Shown: positions 52,531 to 62,468, counted from the first letter of the stretch. The stretch: DNA of 64,000 bases from Anaerohabitans sp964387285 (GCA_964387285.1 CAYLWO010000005.1:62001-126000), one strand, 5' to 3'. The notes: generated by a model not told the origin, from the sequence alone. Made by a program: numbers and translations.

Positions 52531-55122
52531 ATGATCTGCCGCCTGGTTGCTCTGCTGGCATTGGCCGGGTCGTTTCTTTCAGCTCAGGAAAGATATATTC
52601 CCGCTTTTCCGTTGGAACCTAATGAAATCGCCCTGCATCGTCTGGCGCAGCCCAACACGCCGTTCAACAAAGTCGGTCGTCGCTTCGCCATCTTGGGACA
52701 GGAGAGCGGCTCTTTTGAAGCCTGGGCTTATCCGCTCAAGCTGTTTCGCAATTTTGAATTCTCTTTTCTCATTGGCGCTTCGACCAGACCGATTCCGGGC
52801 CGGGAAATCGTCAAGTATGTAAATGTCACACCGGAAGCCACCACACTGACCTATTGCTATCAAACCTTTACCATTAAAGCCGCCTTTATCACGGCCATAG
52901 ATGATCCCTTGAGTATGATACTATTTCATGTCAACGCCACGGAGCCCATCACCATTGTATGTGGTTTCATCCCTGTGCTGCAACCCATGTGGCCGGCCGG
53001 TCTGGGGGGACAGTCGGCCTATTGGAATGAAGAGCTCAAGGCGTATCAGATTTCCGAATCTACGCGAAGCCATACGGCCTATATAGGCTCGCCTGCCGCA
53101 TCCGGCATCTCGTATACGCCGGCCCATATGCTCAGTGATGCGCCGAACGAATTCAAGATCGAGATTCCAGATCCTTTGCAAGTTAGAGATAAATACATAC
53201 CTATTTATATGACCGGCGGCAAAGCCCCGCGCGATTCTGTCAAGTCGTGGTACAAACGATTGCAGAAAAATCCACAGGCCGTTTATCAGAACTCGGCTGC
53301 TCATTATCGATCCTTGCTGTCCAACACCCTGCAAATCCATACACAGCATCGAGAGTTGGATTTGGCTTTTTGCTGGAGCAAAATCTGTTTGGACAACATG
53401 CTCGTCCATAATCCGGATTTGGGTCAGGGACTCATTGCCGGATTGGGTGCATCCGGTTCCAGCGGCCGTCCGGGCTTTGGCTGGTTTTTCGGCGGCGATG
53501 CTTTTATCAACAGTCTGGCCCTGAACAGCTATGCGGCTCTGTCCACCACGCGCAACGCTCTGGCGTTCGTGCAAAAATGGCAGCGCCAGGACGGCAAGAT
53601 GGCGCACGAACTATCACAGGCTGCCGGCTATATCGATTGGTTCGGCAAATATCCTTATGGTTATATTCATGGCGATACCACGCCTTTTTTCATTGTCGCC
53701 ATGTACGATTATTATCAATCCACTGCTGACACGCTTTTTATAAAGCAAAGCTGGTCGAGTCTTAAAAGGGCATTGGATTGGTGCCTGTCCATGGATGCAA
53801 ACCAGGACGGTTTGATCGACAACAGCAAGGCTGGTCTGGGTTCTGTAGAGTATGGCGCGCTCACCGACCTGGCTACTGATATCTACACCGGCGCCCTGTC
53901 TGTGGCGGCCTTTCGGGATATGACGCAGTTGGCGCATCTGCTTACTGACCGCGTTTATGAGAAAAAAGCGAAAACCGCCTGGGCAAAGGCGGAAAACAGT
54001 TTTGATGCAAAATTCTGGAATACGGATCAGCAGGTCTATGCCAACGCTTTTGGTGAAGATAATGAACAGATACAGGAAGTGTCGCCGTGGATCGCTATGC
54101 CGTCGGTTCTAAGAGTCGGGGATTCACTGCACAATTACCTTTCGCTCAAAAGATTGTGTCGTAGCGATATGACAACGGACTGGGGCATTCGCAGCATTTC
54201 GGAACAGAGCAAATATTTTGGTTCATTGAATTATAACTACGGCGCAGTATGGCCGTTCCTTTCCGGATATGTTGCTCTGGCGCAGTTCAATGCGGGATTA
54301 ATCCAACAGGGATTTTTTAATCTCAAAAACATCAGCAACCTGACCTTTGACAACAACCTGGGCTGCATCAGCGAAGTATATTCCGGCAGCTTGCACACCT
54401 GGCCGGCTGAATCGGTTTCGCAACAGGGTTTTTCCTCCATGGCTGTGGCTTTGGCTCTGGTGCGCGGTTGGCTGGGATTCAGCGTGAATGTTCCGATGCG
54501 CACGATTTCTTATCAACCCCATATCATGGCAGGATACGAAGAGCTGGAACTCGTGCATCCCTTTTTGCACATCGCACAAAAAGTGACCAACAAGTCCGAT
54601 GGTTGGCATGCACTTTCGCTCTCGTTCACATCTGTAACCGACTATCCGCTCACGGTTCAGTTTGCACCGCATTTGCCGATTACCACGGACAGTGTCTGGG
54701 TAGAGCGTGAAGGACAACCTGTGCCGGCGCCTCTGCGTGGTCATGTGCAATCTGTTCATACCACTTTGAAATTTCAACTCGATCACATCGTAACCATAAC
54801 TGTAAATTATCGCGCAGGGGTAACGTTACCGTCGTTTTTGCATACGGGCAAAATCGGCGAGCCCAGTACGGGATTGAAGGTGATTGATATGGTTCGAGAT
54901 CAATCGGGTATTGTGATCCATGCTCAAGGTATGAGCGGCAAAGCCTATCACTTTCCCGCTGCAGAGATGACCGATCTTGCCGAGGTTGAACATGCTGTGG
55001 TTCGTAAAGTCGAGGGAGTCTCTCTCGTTGTCGATGATGAACAACCGGGCCGGTTTGTTGGAATTAAAATGCGTTTTACGAAAAATGTGCAAAGAGATTT
55101 TCGCAGACAGTACCGGCCCTAG
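52531..55122 (+). CDS. Secreted (alpha/alpha)6-barrel glycoside hydrolase, debranching-enzyme-like
   Basis: 863 residues. Signal peptide about 1-19 (SFLSAQ). A beta-sandwich N-terminal part (about 20-270) is followed by a helical toroid (about 285-690): FFGGDAFINSLALNSY, HGDTTPFFIVAMYDYY, DANQDGLIDNSK and NYNYGAVWPFLSGY resemble amylo-alpha-1,6-glucosidase and GH15/GH63-type catalytic domains. A beta-rich C-terminal part ends the protein. An alpha-glucoside or related glycan is the likely substrate. AAGGAG precedes the ATG. The stop codon lies inside a dispersed hairpin repeat. Confidence 0.82.
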   Translation: MICRLVALLALAGSFLSAQERYIPAFPLEPNEIALHRLAQPNTPFNKVGRRFAILGQESGSFEAWAYPLKLFRNFEFSFLIGASTRPIPGREIVKYVNVTPEATTLTYCYQTFTIKAAFITAIDDPLSMILFHVNATEPITIVCGFIPVLQPMWPAGLGGQSAYWNEELKAYQISESTRSHTAYIGSPAASGISYTPAHMLSDAPNEFKIEIPDPLQVRDKYIPIYMTGGKAPRDSVKSWYKRLQKNPQAVYQNSAAHYRSLLSNTLQIHTQHRELDLAFCWSKICLDNMLVHNPDLGQGLIAGLGASGSSGRPGFGWFFGGDAFINSLALNSYAALSTTRNALAFVQKWQRQDGKMAHELSQAAGYIDWFGKYPYGYIHGDTTPFFIVAMYDYYQSTADTLFIKQSWSSLKRALDWCLSMDANQDGLIDNSKAGLGSVEYGALTDLATDIYTGALSVAAFRDMTQLAHLLTDRVYEKKAKTAWAKAENSFDAKFWNTDQQVYANAFGEDNEQIQEVSPWIAMPSVLRVGDSLHNYLSLKRLCRSDMTTDWGIRSISEQSKYFGSLNYNYGAVWPFLSGYVALAQFNAGLIQQGFFNLKNISNLTFDNNLGCISEVYSGSLHTWPAESVSQQGFSSMAVALALVRGWLGFSVNVPMRTISYQPHIMAGYEELELVHPFLHIAQKVTNKSDGWHALSLSFTSVTDYPLTVQFAPHLPITTDSVWVEREGQPVPAPLRGHVQSVHTTLKFQLDHIVTITVNYRAGVTLPSFLHTGKIGEPSTGLKVIDMVRDQSGIVIHAQGMSGKAYHFPAAEMTDLAEVEHAVVRKVEGVSLVVDDEQPGRFVGIKMRFTKNVQRDFRRQYRP

Positions 55123-55158
55123 TCGGAAAATCCTCCGCCTAAAGGCGGAACTATATAC
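55112..55158. repeat. Double hairpin repeat, copy 2, at a gene end
   Basis: CCGGCCCTAGTCGG then TCCTCCGCCTAAAGGCGGAA: same order as at 47243. The TAG inside the first hairpin is the stop codon of the glycosidase. A degraded unit (AACTACATACAGGCGGGATT) follows. Confidence 0.8.
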
Positions 55159-55270
55159 GAGCTGAACTACATACAGGCGGGATTATATACGGCCAAACAA
55201 CAATCACCTGATCGGCACCATCTTGTTCATCCGTGTCACTTTGGATACATGGCACTGGTGCATAGCGGAG

Positions 55271-55311
55271 AATGTGCAAGACAACAGAGATCGTCGTCTT
55301 GCACATTTTTT
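55271..55311 (+). terminator. Rho-independent terminator
   Basis: Perfect 12-bp arms AATGTGCAAGAC (55271-55282) and GTCTTGCACATT (55296-55307) with a following T run, between the convergent genes ending at 55122 and 55315. Confidence 0.88.
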
Positions 55312-55314
55312 ACG

Positions 55315-56712
55315 TCAGCGAGGGACCGTGCGTCGGCCGATCAATTCCTGCTCGATGTTCGCCATCGCTTTATTGGTCAGGGGATAAAAGATCATCAACA
55401 GGCCGCCGATCAATCCGGCCGCAGCCGGATAAACACTCATTAACATGGTGATGCCTTTGATCGTCTCCGCGGTTTGCTCCTGATTGGCAATAAAACCGTA
55501 ATATGCCAGAATCCAGCCGACAAAAGCGCCGCCCAGGGCCAAACCCATTTTCAGCGCAAACAGAGAAGCGGCCATGAGCAGACCGGTGGCGCGTCGTCCA
55601 CACTTCCATTCCGAATAATCCGCCGTATCCGTATAGATGGCCCACTGCAAGACGGAAATCGGCCCCATACAAAATGAAAAAATGATGTTTAAGAAATAAA
55701 TCAGCAGAACATTTTGCGGCTGGATGAAATAATAGGCGGCGTTGACAACGGCGCTGAGAATCATCAGGCCGGCATAGGTGTTTCTTTTATCAAACCATTT
55801 TGCCAGTTGCTTGGTCAGAATGGCGCCAACAATGGTGAAAACCGTTCCTGAAATCATAAAGGAGGAGGAGAAGGTTTGAAAAGTTAGTGGAATGATCTGA
55901 CCAAAAAGATTCAGCTGTTGGTCCCTGACGAAATATTTGAAATAATACATGATGGATGTATTACGAATGACAATATAGACTAATTGAAAAATAGTGGCGC
56001 CGGCGATCAATCGCCAGGGCCCGTTGTTGAACAGATCCTTTAAGTCTTGTTTTAACGCGATTTTTTGTTGCTTGGGAGGCATAACTCTTTCTTTGGTGGT
56101 GAAAAACGTTATATAAAAGAGAACCGCAGCCAGAGCAGCCAGTATGCCCATGGCCCACTGCCACCCTACCGGTTCATTGCCTTTACCGAAATATTTTACC
56201 AATGCCATCACTGAACCTTGCACAATAAAACCGCCAATATAGGCGGCGACAAAACGGAAAGAGGAGAGTTCGGTCCGTTCCATGGAATTGGGCGTGATAA
56301 CGCCCATCAATGCCGAGTAGGGCACGTTGACAATGGTGTACATCATCATCATCAAATTGTAGGTGACGAGTGCATATATGGTTTTACCCTGCAGGCTGAA
56401 ATCAGGCGTGGTGAAAAGCAGAAAACCGACAATGCCGAAGGGAATAGCAAAGATGAATATATAGGGGCGAAACTTGCCCCAGCGGGTGTTGGTGCGATCC
56501 GCAATGGCGCCCATGATCGGATCGTTGACCGCATCCCAGATTCTGGTAACCAGGAATATCGTTGCCACAGTGGCTGCCGGCAGTCCAAATACGTCGGTAT
56601 AAAAATACATCAGGAACAGCATAAAGGTTTGAAAGTAAAGATTGGAAGCCATGTCGCCGAGACTGAAACCGATCTTTTCCTTCAATGCGAGTTTTTCCGT
56701 TGTTGCTTGCAT
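55315..56712 (-). CDS. GPH-family sugar:cation symporter (MelB-like)
   Basis: 465 residues, about twelve membrane helices. The GPH signature is clear: SLGDMASNLYFQ, then RIWDAVNDPIMGAIADRT and RWGKFRPY. These proteins import glycosides, pentosides or hexuronides with a sodium ion or proton. AAGGAAAAG precedes the ATG. Its gene lies downstream of the PfkB and glycosidase genes on the same strand, separated by 337 bases that hold two repeats, so it may be on the same transcript or have its own promoter. Confidence 0.93.
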   Translation of the reverse strand: MQATTEKLALKEKIGFSLGDMASNLYFQTFMLFLMYFYTDVFGLPAATVATIFLVTRIWDAVNDPIMGAIADRTNTRWGKFRPYIFIFAIPFGIVGFLLFTTPDFSLQGKTIYALVTYNLMMMMYTIVNVPYSALMGVITPNSMERTELSSFRFVAAYIGGFIVQGSVMALVKYFGKGNEPVGWQWAMGILAALAAVLFYITFFTTKERVMPPKQQKIALKQDLKDLFNNGPWRLIAGATIFQLVYIVIRNTSIMYYFKYFVRDQQLNLFGQIIPLTFQTFSSSFMISGTVFTIVGAILTKQLAKWFDKRNTYAGLMILSAVVNAAYYFIQPQNVLLIYFLNIIFSFCMGPISVLQWAIYTDTADYSEWKCGRRATGLLMAASLFALKMGLALGGAFVGWILAYYGFIANQEQTAETIKGITMLMSVYPAAAGLIGGLLMIFYPLTNKAMANIEQELIGRRTVPR

Positions 56713-56790
56713 AACTTTTCCTTAAATTTGTTTTTAAAAATTATTTCACAACCATCTGCCCTGATTATTTTACAAAATGATCTGGTTTTT

Positions 56791-56840
56791 GCAGGAGGTG
56801 GCTCCTGCCGCCGACGGTCGCCGCTAGGAAGCGGCTCCTA
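56791..56840. repeat. GCAGGAG / CCGCTAGGAAGCGG hairpin pair
   Basis: Two small hairpins in a row, GCAGGAGGTGGCTCCTGC and CCGCTAGGAAGCGGC, of the look common to dispersed extragenic repeats. Only one copy is seen here. Confidence 0.5.
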
Positions 56841-57005
56841 TAAAATAATTTAGATCCACGCGTTGCTTTCTGAATTGATGCCTCGAATGAAGAAATCGTC
56901 TCTAAAGACTTGCTGCAAAGCTGGCAGGTCCGTGTCATCCGCTTTGCCCACAACGGTTGCGTCTATGGATTTTTTCATTTTGGACAATCTCTGTGTGAAA
57001 AACAA

Positions 57006-57034
57006 CCTTGCGAAGGTTTTGAACCTTCGCAAGG
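57006..57034. repeat. 29-bp dispersed palindrome, copy 4
   Basis: CCTTGCGAAGGTT, TTG, AACCTTCGCAAGG: perfect 13-bp arms. It lies just after the PfkB stop codon. Confidence 0.88.
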
Positions 57035-57049
57035 ATAAATACTGCTCAG

Positions 57050-57937
57050 CTAGTGTTTTTCCCGTATTCTTTGCAGCACTTGCTCCAGTGTGCCATTAAA
57101 AGGCCCTGGTGTTTCCATCTTGATCGAGACCAGGGCTGCTGCAAACTTGATCGCTTCCCGGGGATCGTGATCTTGCCGCCATGACAGATATGCTGAAAAG
57201 GTCGTGTCTCCGCGTCCTGTCCTGCCCGAGCTGTTGCTGTTGGAAAACTTTTCATAGTATGTGGCGCCCTTCACCCGTGCCAGCACGCCCTGTGAATGCG
57301 TGATCATGACCTCCGGGCATCCCCACGATTCGACGATGATGGCGGCTTTTGCCAAATCTTCCGTGCCGGTCAGAATACGGGCTTCCACGACGTCCAGTTT
57401 GACCTTGTCCATCATGGCCACAATGGCTTTTTTGTCTTTGACGTCGCTGTACTCGATGTCATGGGTCACTGGTGTTACATGGCGGACGAAACTCTGCAGG
57501 TCCACCGACAAGCCGGATCTCCTGGATTGCAAACCCTTTATAAGCGTCATATCGAATTCGGTGTCTGAAATTCCAGCGAGGTGGACATTGGTCGATTCCA
57601 ACGCAGGAACATCGTCGATCTCAATCAGACCGGCGGATTTTACCAGCGTCAGTTTGCGTTCATCGATATTTGCCGATTCGTGCAACACTCTAGAGTATGT
57701 GGTCTCGACGCTCGGGATGAGAAAAGCATCCACGCCTAATTCCTTCATAGGCTGAAGAATGGCCTCATCCTTTTTCGCCATCTTGACAACAGCAGCCACC
57801 TTTTTGCCGATGCGTGCAGCGACCATGGCGCCGCAGAGCACGGCGCTTCCCGGCGCGACATGAACCTTGCCGCCAAATGGTATTATCTCATCATAACACA
57901 TGTGACCGACGAACGTGATGTCGTATTTATTGGGCAT
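57050..57937 (-). CDS. PfkB-family carbohydrate kinase
   Basis: 295 residues of the ribokinase fold: DITFVGHMCYDEIIPFGG at the start, the PGSAVLCGAMVAARIG glycine region near residue 30, and the ATP/catalytic signature GRTGRGDTTFSAYL near residue 240 with the catalytic Asp in place. The substrate is not readable; context with a sugar importer and two glycosidases suggests a hexose, a pentose or a related polyol. It follows the GH116-like gene by 31 bases. Confidence 0.9.
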   Translation of the reverse strand: MPNKYDITFVGHMCYDEIIPFGGKVHVAPGSAVLCGAMVAARIGKKVAAVVKMAKKDEAILQPMKELGVDAFLIPSVETTYSRVLHESANIDERKLTLVKSAGLIEIDDVPALESTNVHLAGISDTEFDMTLIKGLQSRRSGLSVDLQSFVRHVTPVTHDIEYSDVKDKKAIVAMMDKVKLDVVEARILTGTEDLAKAAIIVESWGCPEVMITHSQGVLARVKGATYYEKFSNSNSSGRTGRGDTTFSAYLSWRQDHDPREAIKFAAALVSIKMETPGPFNGTLEQVLQRIREKH

Positions 57938-57968
57938 AGCGCTTGATTCCTTTAATGATCTCCGGTTT

Positions 57969-60135
57969 TTACTCGTTTTCCGGACCTTGCAGCAGTTCAG
58001 AGAAGAACGGAATCAGGTCTTTTGATTCGACGGTTTTGTCTTTAGATTTCGCCTGCAATTGTTTGATTCGATTCAGGACCAGGTGAGTCCAAATTGCGCC
58101 CGGACGCGGATAGGCGGCAACAATGTAATGCGGTCCAGGGGCGGACTCGCCGTACTCCTGCTCTAATTCAGCACGGAGGTTGTCCGGAGTGATCATCGAG
58201 TTGGCATAATCAAATACAACCCGGTCCATGTACTTGTAAACCTCCTTGCTCTCCCGTGCCATGCCATAATAATCCAAAAGCTGGGCGAAAACATAATTGG
58301 AGGTAGTGTATACATCCTTGCCCTGGTCGGATTTGACCGGCTGGCTGTTCTCGGTCTTGCACATGGCCCAACCCATATGAGAGCGGTTGTTCTTGTAGAT
58401 CGTCCTGAGTATTTTTTTTACCCGGTCTTGCGGAATAAGCGGCTCTTCGCCGATGGCGAGCAGATACCACAAGGCGTCCAGTTGGTTGGTCCAGACGTCG
58501 GTGTTTTTTTTGCCGGTCTTTGGATCGTAACAGGTGATGTAATAGGATAGCTTTTCACCGGCCTTGTTTTTTCTTTCACGCCATAGTTTTTCCAGCGACT
58601 GCCAGCCTTTATCGAACGCCTGCCGGATGNNNNNNNNNNNNNNNNNNNNNNNNNNNNNNNNNNNNNNNNNNNNNNNNNNNNNNNNNNNNNNNNNNNNNNN
58701 NNNNNNNNNNNNNNNNNNNNNNNNNNNNNTGGTAATGGTACCAGCGCGGCGTGGGATCCACCGCCAGGATGGAATCGATAAAGGCCTGGCATAAATCCTT
58801 CTCTACTTTCGGGAAAAGCATCAGCAGCACCATGGAATACCAATCCACGTCCGAGGGATCGATGTAGGCATAATCAAAGCATTCGAGAAAGCGCGCGCGT
58901 TCGTTGCCGTGCTCATCCTCAACCCAGACGATGGCGTTGGATAATGGAAAGTGGAGTTCATTTAATATCAGTCTTGTCAACCGCAAGGCGCCAGGCCGAT
59001 CGTTTTGATAGGATGGCGTGGACATGATCGAATCGAATATTCTTTTTTGGATCGCCACGGTTCGTTTCCACCAATCCGGATAGCTGTCCAGGGCGAGTTT
59101 GGCCATGTCGATGGTGCGGATCTCGCGATCCGTGAATTTCCTGACATATTTGCGTTCAAAGGTCTTTGCGTCGATGTAAGTCTGACTCGGAAAGTCCAGA
59201 ACAATGGCCAGCGGAATCGTTACAGATGAATTCGGTCGGATCGTGAACGTCAGGCTGATCGCGGCGCCGTAATCGTTGTGCAGGGCAGGCCGGCGTTTTT
59301 CATAAAAGCTGCCGTCCTCGTTGAGCAAAAGATCTCCAGTGTATTTGTTCAAACAAAAATAGGGCTGGATATCTATCGTGATGCCCGGCATTTCAGGCAC
59401 AGCCAGGGCCATACGGTTGTCGGTCTCTGTGCTCGCCATGATCATGCCGTGCATGTCCTTGGTGTGAAACGCTTCGTGCTTTTGACCGCGAACCGCCGCT
59501 GTCGCTACGTAGATGCTGTCCTGGTCGGTCGGTTTAAGTTCCTTTTCCTGCAGATTAACCAGGGAGGGTCGGGGAATCACCAACGTGATCTCCCGGGCTT
59601 GTCCTGTATTTTCAATTTCAAACTCTTCAACAGCCAGGGGGGTTACTGCGTGATCATTTCCTGACAACAGAGGAGATATCAAGCGCCGGAGCACTTTCAC
59701 CTTGCCCAGTTTGTAGCTGATTTCCAGGGACGGCGTTGCGATCGTCATGGTCACATTTTTTCCGGCGATAGCTGGATGGTAATAGTTCGCCAGCGCCGGA
59801 ATGTCATCGGGCTGTTCATTCTCTCCCGGCTGCTTTTGCGTCAACATGGTGCACTGCTCGTCGATGCGTATAAAAGGCGCAGAGCCGAACTGGACCGCTT
59901 TCTGGTTTAAGAGGATGAGTCTGCCCGCATCGTTCAAGCGGTTATATAGACCATAAGGGGAAATGCCGATTGAACACGTCGGCGCCCCTTGCAGAGCGAC
60001 AGTCTGCGGAAACTGCAGGGTCTTGGACATGCCCTGAAAGTGCACCGTCATTTTGTTTTTTTCATAAATTGCAGCTATCCGGGGTCCTGTGATGGTGTAG
60101 ATGTCGCGCAGGTCGAATGAATTGGTCTTGGCCAT
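57969..60135 (-). CDS. GH116-like (GBA2-type) glycoside hydrolase, interrupted by an assembly gap
   Basis: One gene, split by 100 N at 58630-58729; the frames on both sides differ by one base, as expected for a gap of arbitrary length. Residues before the gap include a beta-sandwich (PYGLYNRLND, YYHPAIAGKNVTM) and RFLECFDYAYIDPSDVDWYS, which resembles the GH116 stretch around the catalytic Asp (YDVHFYA). After the gap come DVWTNQLDALWYLLAIGEEP and SHMGWAMCK, matching the GH116 toroid. No signal peptide is visible, so a cytoplasmic beta-glucosidase or beta-xylosidase is inferred. Start 60135 is preferred; an extension to 60180 is possible. About 700 residues plus the gap. Confidence 0.72.
58630..58729. 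other. Assembly gap (100 N)
   Basis: A run of exactly 100 N, the default placeholder for a scaffold gap of unknown length. It falls inside the GH116-like gene. Confidence 0.98.
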
Positions 60136-60278
60136 TTGTCTCTCGCTCATGGGATGTGTTACGTTCACAATCCGGGACACGCAATGGGCTCCCGCACCGA
60201 AACTGCCTATCGGACGCCGACTGGCATGACCGGCGTCCGCATTAAAGATGGCGCTGATCGCTTGAAAAACCGGCTAAA

Positions 60279-62123
60279 CTAACATTTACCTCCCCATCGG
60301 TTAATGACCTTTTTTGTTTTTTTCACCGGATTTTTAGGAGCAGGAACATATTTTTTTTCCGGAATATTTTTTTCAGCGGAAAGATCGATCGGCATCTTGG
60401 TTGTGGGATACGGCTTTATCGTTCCAAATAACAGATCCGCTGATATCCTGATTGAATCGGGCGACCCGGAAAAGTTGCAGACCACGGCGTCGGCTGCCGT
60501 GGTAACGCCTTTGCGGTAAGGAAAATTCGTCACAATGACCACATCATGACCGGCCGCCTTGAGAGCTTTGACCAGATGCTCGTTGTTGCCTCTTTTCTCG
60601 ATGCGGGCGTAATAATTGGTCATGACAACCAGATCAGCCTCTTTAGCCAATCGCACCGCTTCTTCCACGTCGTCGTCATCAGCGTGGAACGCCGCATCAT
60701 CCAAAATCAGATTCATGGAATGCCTGGCCATCTGTTCGCAGAACATGTGCTGATGGCTGTACATATCCTTGCCGAGAAATTCATACGGGATGGTCTGTTC
60801 GATCACCAGGATTTTCTTGTCCTCGGACAAAGGCAACAGCTTTTTGTTGTCGCGCACTACCAGCAGCGCTTTGTGCGCCACTTCCCATGAGAACGCGATG
60901 TTTTTCTTATCTCGGACAATGGCCGTGGTTTTGTCCGGATCCATCTTGCCGGCTTTATCGAACAAACCCTGATCATACTTCATGCAGAGCAGACGACGCA
61001 CCGCATCGTTTACGCGTTCTTCCGATAAATCACCTTTTTCGACGGCAGCCTTGATGCCGAACAAACACTGAGTGCGGGATTCATCATCCGCTTTGAGCAG
61101 AATCGTGTCCACCCCGGCTTTGATGGCCATGGCGCAGGCGAGCGGCAACGGCCATTTTTTGAGAATGGCAGCCATGCCAATGGCATCTGAAACGATTACG
61201 CCTTTAAAACCCATTTCACCGCGCAGCAGATCAGTGAGAATTTTTTTGGACAGCGTGGCGGGATATTCTTTGTCAAAAGCCGGAAAGATGGTATGGGCCG
61301 TCATGCAAGCCCAGGCGCCGGCATCCACGCCGGCCTGAAACGCCGCCAGTTCGACTTCTCTCATGCGTTTGAGATCGCCCCGGCAGACATCCAGTGTGTC
61401 GTGTGCATCGGTCGCAGAATCACCGCGTCCGGCAAAGTGCTTGATCGTGGCCGCCACGCCCGCATCCTGATAACCACGGACCGTTGCGTCGATGAATCGG
61501 GCACAAACTTTTGGATCGTCGCCGAACGAGCGGACGCCGATCTCGGGATTCAGGGGATTGATATTGACATCGCAGACCGGATGATAGAACTGCGTTACGC
61601 CCATGGCCGCCATCTGCCGCGCCATCAGATTGGCGACCTGGTAGGCAAGGTCCACATCTCCGATTGCCGTGAGACCCATGGGCGGCGGAAACTGCAGAAC
61701 ACGGCCGGCTGTATAGTCGTTTTTAAAATCGCCTTCCATATCTATAGTCATGTGCAAAGGAATGCCGCAAGGCCGATTCATGGCGATTTCCTGCAGCTTG
61801 TTGAGCACCTCAGTAAGTTCTTCGGGCGTCACGCTTATGCCAAAAGCACGGGCGTTGAACCAGGTATGCGCAATATCGAAATAATCTTTAGGTTTTTTAA
61901 AGTTGGCATCGACCTGAGAGCGTCCCCAATACAAGTTTTTGCAGGTTTCCAAAGCATAAGGTTCCAGGCACAAACCGCCAGCATGCAGGCGGGTAATCTG
62001 TTCGAATCCCGAAGGAGTCAGATAGGCACCACGCCAGGTGAATGTGAGCAGCTGACCGCATTTCTCCAGCAAACTCATTTTTTCGATTTTTGCTGCAACA
62101 AAATCATCTCTTTTCGTGGACAT
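60279..62123 (-). CDS. GH3-family glycoside hydrolase, NagZ-like
   Basis: 614 residues. The (beta/alpha)8 domain has the GH3 motif KHFAGRGDSATDAHDTL (NagZ-type Asp-His pair) and the nucleophile Asp in GVIVSDAIGM (residues about 235-320). A second alpha/beta domain follows (about 400-570). The Asp-His dyad in the KHF loop is the mark of NagZ-like beta-N-acetylhexosaminidases, so amino-sugar glycosides are as likely as beta-glucosides. No signal peptide is visible. It starts an operon with the GH116-like gene and PfkB, behind a promoter with a LacI-type operator. Confidence 0.88.
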   Translation of the reverse strand: MSTKRDDFVAAKIEKMSLLEKCGQLLTFTWRGAYLTPSGFEQITRLHAGGLCLEPYALETCKNLYWGRSQVDANFKKPKDYFDIAHTWFNARAFGISVTPEELTEVLNKLQEIAMNRPCGIPLHMTIDMEGDFKNDYTAGRVLQFPPPMGLTAIGDVDLAYQVANLMARQMAAMGVTQFYHPVCDVNINPLNPEIGVRSFGDDPKVCARFIDATVRGYQDAGVAATIKHFAGRGDSATDAHDTLDVCRGDLKRMREVELAAFQAGVDAGAWACMTAHTIFPAFDKEYPATLSKKILTDLLRGEMGFKGVIVSDAIGMAAILKKWPLPLACAMAIKAGVDTILLKADDESRTQCLFGIKAAVEKGDLSEERVNDAVRRLLCMKYDQGLFDKAGKMDPDKTTAIVRDKKNIAFSWEVAHKALLVVRDNKKLLPLSEDKKILVIEQTIPYEFLGKDMYSHQHMFCEQMARHSMNLILDDAAFHADDDDVEEAVRLAKEADLVVMTNYYARIEKRGNNEHLVKALKAAGHDVVIVTNFPYRKGVTTAADAVVCNFSGSPDSIRISADLLFGTIKPYPTTKMPIDLSAEKNIPEKKYVPAPKNPVKKTKKVINRWGGKC

Positions 62124-62275
62124 CAGAGGTCTCCTAAGAAATTAATTCATATTCAGAGAGCAAAGGCCAGTAGGGAAGGTTTTGGGCCTTTGCAAGATCA
62201 TTTTTTTGTGAATACCGTTCCATGAAGTAAATAAATATTTTTATACTCTGGTCAATTTTAATTGGTTAAAATATC

Positions 62276-62291
62276 ATTGAAACGGTTCAAT
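62276..62291 (-). promoter_or_regulatory. LacI-family-type operator
   Basis: ATTGAAACGGTTCAAT is a 16-bp palindrome with a central CG, the standard shape of LacI/GalR operators. It overlaps the -10 box and start point of the promoter that reads into the GH3 operon. Confidence 0.7.
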
Positions 62292-62317
62292 ATAAATAAT
62301 GTGCTGGAAAAAGTCAA
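62289..62317 (-). promoter_or_regulatory. Sigma70-type promoter of the glycoside operon
   Basis: On the minus strand TTGACT (62312-62317), 17 bases, then TATATT (62289-62294), about 165 bases before the GH3 start. Confidence 0.7.
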
Positions 62318-62468
62318 GATTTTATTTTACCAAATTTAGCTTTTTGTGATAGCATTTTTCATGACTGTGCTTAATGAATGCATTCTTCCTTGCATGCTAT
62401 CCGTGCATTACGAGTCGTTTGTCGCGCAAAAGGGTTAATAAATGACAGTCATTTTGAGTGACTGTCGC

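Noticed and set aside
61998..62010. GTTCGAATCCC, which resembles a tRNA T-arm
   Set aside because: It lies in frame inside the GH3 gene and no acceptor, D or anticodon arms surround it.
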